A stretch of DNA of 64,000 nucleotides from Anaerolineales bacterium (GTDB lineage: Bacteria; Chloroflexota; Anaerolineae; Anaerolineales; Villigracilaceae), in the NCBI GenBank assembly GCA_019187665.1, contig JABARH010000036.1:22447-86446 (forward strand), given 5' to 3'. The notes under the pieces are model-generated. The model was not told the DNA's origin, ran no database searches, and saw nothing but the letters and a program-made list of their open reading frames with translations. Numbering within the stretch: position 1 is the stretch's first letter; every line of letters starts with the position of its first letter. This document shows, in pieces, positions 61,618 to 64,000 of this stretch. Made by a program: the position numbers and the translations under genes.

Positions 61618-63222
61618 ATGAATACAGGCCCGCAAAACCCAAAATCCAAGATCGCCCTATACGTTTCACTGGCGGCCTTCATCGCCGCGTTGTTCACGGG
61701 CATCGTCACCCTGCTCGTTAACATGGAAGCCCTGACCCTGGAAAACGCCGACCAGTACCGGCTGGCTCTGCAAATCAGCGCCGCGCTGGCCGTTCTAGGC
61801 GTGGCAGTCTATGCCATTCTCGAACCGGAACATGTACGCACACTATTGAGCGGCAGGCAGGCGCGCTACGGAAGCAACGCCTTCATCACCATCCTGGCCT
61901 TTATTGGCATTGTGATCATCGCCAATTACCTGGTAGAGACCAACAACAAGATCAAGGAAGCCGCCACCTGGGACCTGACCGAGGGCAAACTCAACACGCT
62001 CTCGCCGGAACTCGAAACGGCCATCAAGGAACTCCCGGCCCCGCTGAACGCCATCGCCTTCTACTCGCAGGTCCCGGTCGACTCTGCGCGCGACCTCTTT
62101 GAGAAGATGGAAGTCGCCAGCAGCGGAAAGTTCACCTTCCGCTTCGTTGACCCGGTGGCGGATCCGCTGGCCGCCAAAGAGTATGGCGTCACCGGCGATG
62201 GAAAGATCGTCCTCCAAATGAACGGCCACACAGAGATCGCGGCCTACGCCGACGAAGGCGAAATTCTCACCGCCATGAATCGCCTGCTGAATCCCGAGGA
62301 GCGCACGGTTTACTTTCTTGCAGGTCACGGCGAAAACGACATCAACGGAAGCGGCGGAGAAGCCTTCGGCCGCGCCCGCGAGACCCTCGAAAAGAAAAAC
62401 ATCACCGTCAAGACCCTCAACCTGTTGGCCGAAAATAAGATTCCGCAGGATGCAAAGGCTATTATCATCGCCGGGCCGTCCAAGCCCATCTCTCCCACCG
62501 AAGCCGGGCTGCTCAACGGCTACGCCCTACGCGGCGGCTCGCTTGTGATTCTCGAAAACCCGCTGCCGCTCACCGATTTCGGCGACGCCGAAGACCCTCT
62601 CGCCGCTTTTCTCGAGAACGACTGGGGGCTGCGCCTGCGTAACGACTTCGTTGTGGATACCAGCAGTCAATCCATCCAGGTGGCAGTCGGCGCGCAGATA
62701 GACCCCGCGCACCCGGTCACCTCCACCATGCTCCTGTCCACCTTCATGCCCCTGACGCGCAGCATCGAAATGAGCGCGCGCGAGGGCTTCACACAGACCG
62801 AGCTGATGCGCACCGATTCCAATTCGCAGTCGTGGGGCGAAACCGATTTCACCCCCCTGCAGGGAAGCGCCGCCTCGGTCGCCTTTGACCCGGCAACGGA
62901 TAGCATCGGCCCGCTGGTTCTCGTCGCGGCCAGCGAAAAAGCCGACGGCGGAAAAGTCCTGGTTATCGGCAGTTCCACCTTTGCCACCGACGAATACTTC
63001 GATGCCTACGGCAACGGCGACCTGTTCGTCAATTCAGTCACCTGGGCGGCCGGCCAAGGAAAATCGCTCGACGTAACGCCGAAGGACCCGACCATTCGAA
63101 CCTTCACGCCGCCCTCCCAAGTTGGCGGGTTGCTGGTCAACATCGGGGCCGCGTGCCTGATTCCGCTCATCGTCATTGGGCTGGGAATCGCCGTCTGGGT
63201 TTCGCGCCGCCGACGAGGATAA
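61618..63222 (+). CDS. GldG-like ABC-associated membrane protein
   Basis: 534 residues. Three N-terminal transmembrane helices (~12-32, ~48-68, ~85-103) and one C-terminal helix (~505-525) frame a large extracytoplasmic domain with the ABC_transp_aux features TLSPELETAIKELPAPLNAIAFYSQVP, RTVYFLAGHGENDIN, and KAIIIAGPSKPISPTEAGLLNGYALRGGSLVILENP. It forms the accessory subunit of the Gld-type transporter encoded just upstream. In Bacteroidota this set is needed for gliding, but in Chloroflexota its role is unknown. The start is one base after the permease stop. Confidence 0.9.
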   Translation: MNTGPQNPKSKIALYVSLAAFIAALFTGIVTLLVNMEALTLENADQYRLALQISAALAVLGVAVYAILEPEHVRTLLSGRQARYGSNAFITILAFIGIVIIANYLVETNNKIKEAATWDLTEGKLNTLSPELETAIKELPAPLNAIAFYSQVPVDSARDLFEKMEVASSGKFTFRFVDPVADPLAAKEYGVTGDGKIVLQMNGHTEIAAYADEGEILTAMNRLLNPEERTVYFLAGHGENDINGSGGEAFGRARETLEKKNITVKTLNLLAENKIPQDAKAIIIAGPSKPISPTEAGLLNGYALRGGSLVILENPLPLTDFGDAEDPLAAFLENDWGLRLRNDFVVDTSSQSIQVAVGAQIDPAHPVTSTMLLSTFMPLTRSIEMSAREGFTQTELMRTDSNSQSWGETDFTPLQGSAASVAFDPATDSIGPLVLVAASEKADGGKVLVIGSSTFATDEYFDAYGNGDLFVNSVTWAAGQGKSLDVTPKDPTIRTFTPPSQVGGLLVNIGAACLIPLIVIGLGIAVWVSRRRRG

Positions 63223-63225
63223 ACC

Positions 63226-63870
63226 ATGAAACGAACCTGGATCCTGCTGGCAATCCTTACCATCCTTGCGATCACGCTGGCAGTCACGCAAAAGAATACC
63301 GATGAGGAAATTTCACCCGCATTGAACGCCGACGAAACCGCATCCCCGGCGCCCACGCTGGCATATCTATTTCCGGGCGAGGAGGGCGTTGTGACCAGCC
63401 TGTTGATCGAGAGCCGGGAGGGCGACACCATTGGCTTTGAGCGGCAGGGAGAAGTCTGGGTGGCAACCACGCCTTTCCACGCCGAAACCACTCCGGGGGC
63501 GGTGGAGGCGGCGGCCAGCCAGGTTACAGCGCTGCCCATCGAAAAAAGCCTCGACTTGAATCCGTCCGATGTCGGCCTGGATTCGCCAGCCTACACCATC
63601 ACGGTTGGATTCACGAGCGGCGCCTCCATCGTGGTAGCGGTCGGCGACAAAACGCCGACAGAAAATGGATATTATGTCCGTAAGGACGATGGTTCCGTTC
63701 TCGTCGTAAGTTCATACAGCCTGGACTCGCTGCTGGGCCTGCTCAAAACGCCGCCGCTGGTGGAAACGCCAACCCCCACCCCGGCGCCTCCCACCGAAAC
63801 CCCGACCATCACAGCCACGCCAGCAGTCACCGAGAGTGGAGCGACACCGGCCGTAACGAAAACGCCGTAA
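63226..63870 (+). CDS. DUF4340-like exported protein
   Basis: 214 residues. An N-terminal hydrophobic segment (~5-20) is an anchor or signal. The domain at ~50-170 has the DUF4340 pattern (VTSLLIESREGDTIGFERQGEVWVATTP, ALPIEKSLDLNPSDVGLDSPAYTITVGF), common at the end of Gld-like ABC operons. The last ~40 residues are a TPTPTP tail. It starts three bases after the GldG-like gene. The family is usually longer (~300 residues or more), so this may be a shortened form. Confidence 0.8.
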   Translation: MKRTWILLAILTILAITLAVTQKNTDEEISPALNADETASPAPTLAYLFPGEEGVVTSLLIESREGDTIGFERQGEVWVATTPFHAETTPGAVEAAASQVTALPIEKSLDLNPSDVGLDSPAYTITVGFTSGASIVVAVGDKTPTENGYYVRKDDGSVLVVSSYSLDSLLGLLKTPPLVETPTPTPAPPTETPTITATPAVTESGATPAVTKTP

Positions 63871-63958
63871 AAGCAATACCTTCGCCAAATCTGACATAAA
63901 AAAGTAGGGCTTTTCGAGTAAAGTAAGTTTGCGAAAACATCCCAAACCCGAGAAGCCC

Positions 63959-64000
63959 ATGACAGAGATTCTAGCACTTTTACAAAGCCTTGCGCCAGTC
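63959..64000 (+). CDS. Possible transposase, N-terminal fragment (continues beyond window)
   Basis: The last 42 bases encode MTEILALLQSLAPV and run off the end. The short start resembles the N-terminus of IS-encoded DDE transposases (MTEILALLQ-type), and the preceding region has a GGGCTTTTCGAG/CTCGGGTTT-like hairpin (63907-63957) and a lower GC content. This would be the left end of an insertion sequence, but 14 residues are too few to be certain. Confidence 0.35.
   Translation, partial: MTEILALLQSLAPV

Overview
The window is 64 kb of GC-rich bacterial chromosome, most probably from an uncultured Anaerolineales-type member of the Chloroflexota. This is inferred from gene content and style, not from a database match. 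The signs are many secreted lipoproteins with Thr/Pro linkers, TolB-type propellers and NBR1-like Ig domains, M23/LysM peptidases, TadE/TadG pilus-like proteins, Gld-type ABC genes, and a mixture of leaderless and Shine-Dalgarno-led genes. Several promoters fit TTGAC(G/T)-N16-18-TATAAT, so a housekeeping sigma-70 signal is readable throughout.

Layout. 1-9 kb: end of a HYR/DNRLRE surface protein, an RluA-type pseudouridine synthase, a ParB-like protein, a run of lipoproteins (TolB-like, M23, NBR1-Ig) and recA. 9-18 kb: ctaA, a coiled-coil protein, selB, a PAS histidine kinase, a SRAP protein, a LysM-M23 peptidase and tRNA-Val(CAC). 18-29.6 kb: ECF sigma with a small soluble zinc anti-sigma candidate, thpR, rsfS (apparent CTG start), FkbM methyltransferase, YqhQ-like protein, dipeptidase, peptide-binding lipoprotein, secG, a PHP hydrolase and the rpsF-ssb-rpsR operon. 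29.6-39.3 kb: parvulin foldase, acsA, a double-GNAT protein, a fused molybdenum hydroxylase and an S1-domain protein. 39.3-46 kb, minus strand: ftsY-prfB followed without a break by a five-gene Dlt-like acyl-transfer cassette (43-residue DltX-like peptide, MBOAT, SGNH protein, acyl carrier protein, AMP ligase). 46-59.7 kb: trxA, two related lipoproteins, murA, a Tad-type pilin/peptidase cluster, glmS behind a probable glmS ribozyme, a NarL-type two-component pair and a second TadG-like gene. 59.7-64 kb: a GldA/GldF/GldG-like ABC operon and the start of what may be an insertion sequence.

The most interesting system is the cassette at 39,310-43,966. An FAAL-like ligase should load an acyl group on a dedicated carrier protein. 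The MBOAT would pass it across the membrane to a tiny protein ending WIYQGF, which closely resembles the conserved C-terminal acyl-acceptor motif of DltX, and an SGNH protein would place it on an envelope polymer. The last residues of prfB overlap the start of the peptide gene, so the cassette appears translationally coupled to ftsY-prfB.

The window is also dense in small non-autonomous repeats. At least seven families (roughly 67-152 bp) have terminal inverted repeats and visible target duplications. They include a three-level nested insertion at 31.2-31.5 kb and a nested pair at 53.2-53.4 kb. Short repeated words also sit in frame inside the molybdenum hydroxylase and inside the P1 loop of the glmS ribozyme. 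Other odd points are a molybdenum hydroxylase lacking all four cysteines of its ferredoxin-type cluster, a MurA with Asp in place of the fosfomycin-target Cys, a classical RF2 frameshift site, and an orphan selB. No CRISPR array, prophage or rRNA was seen.
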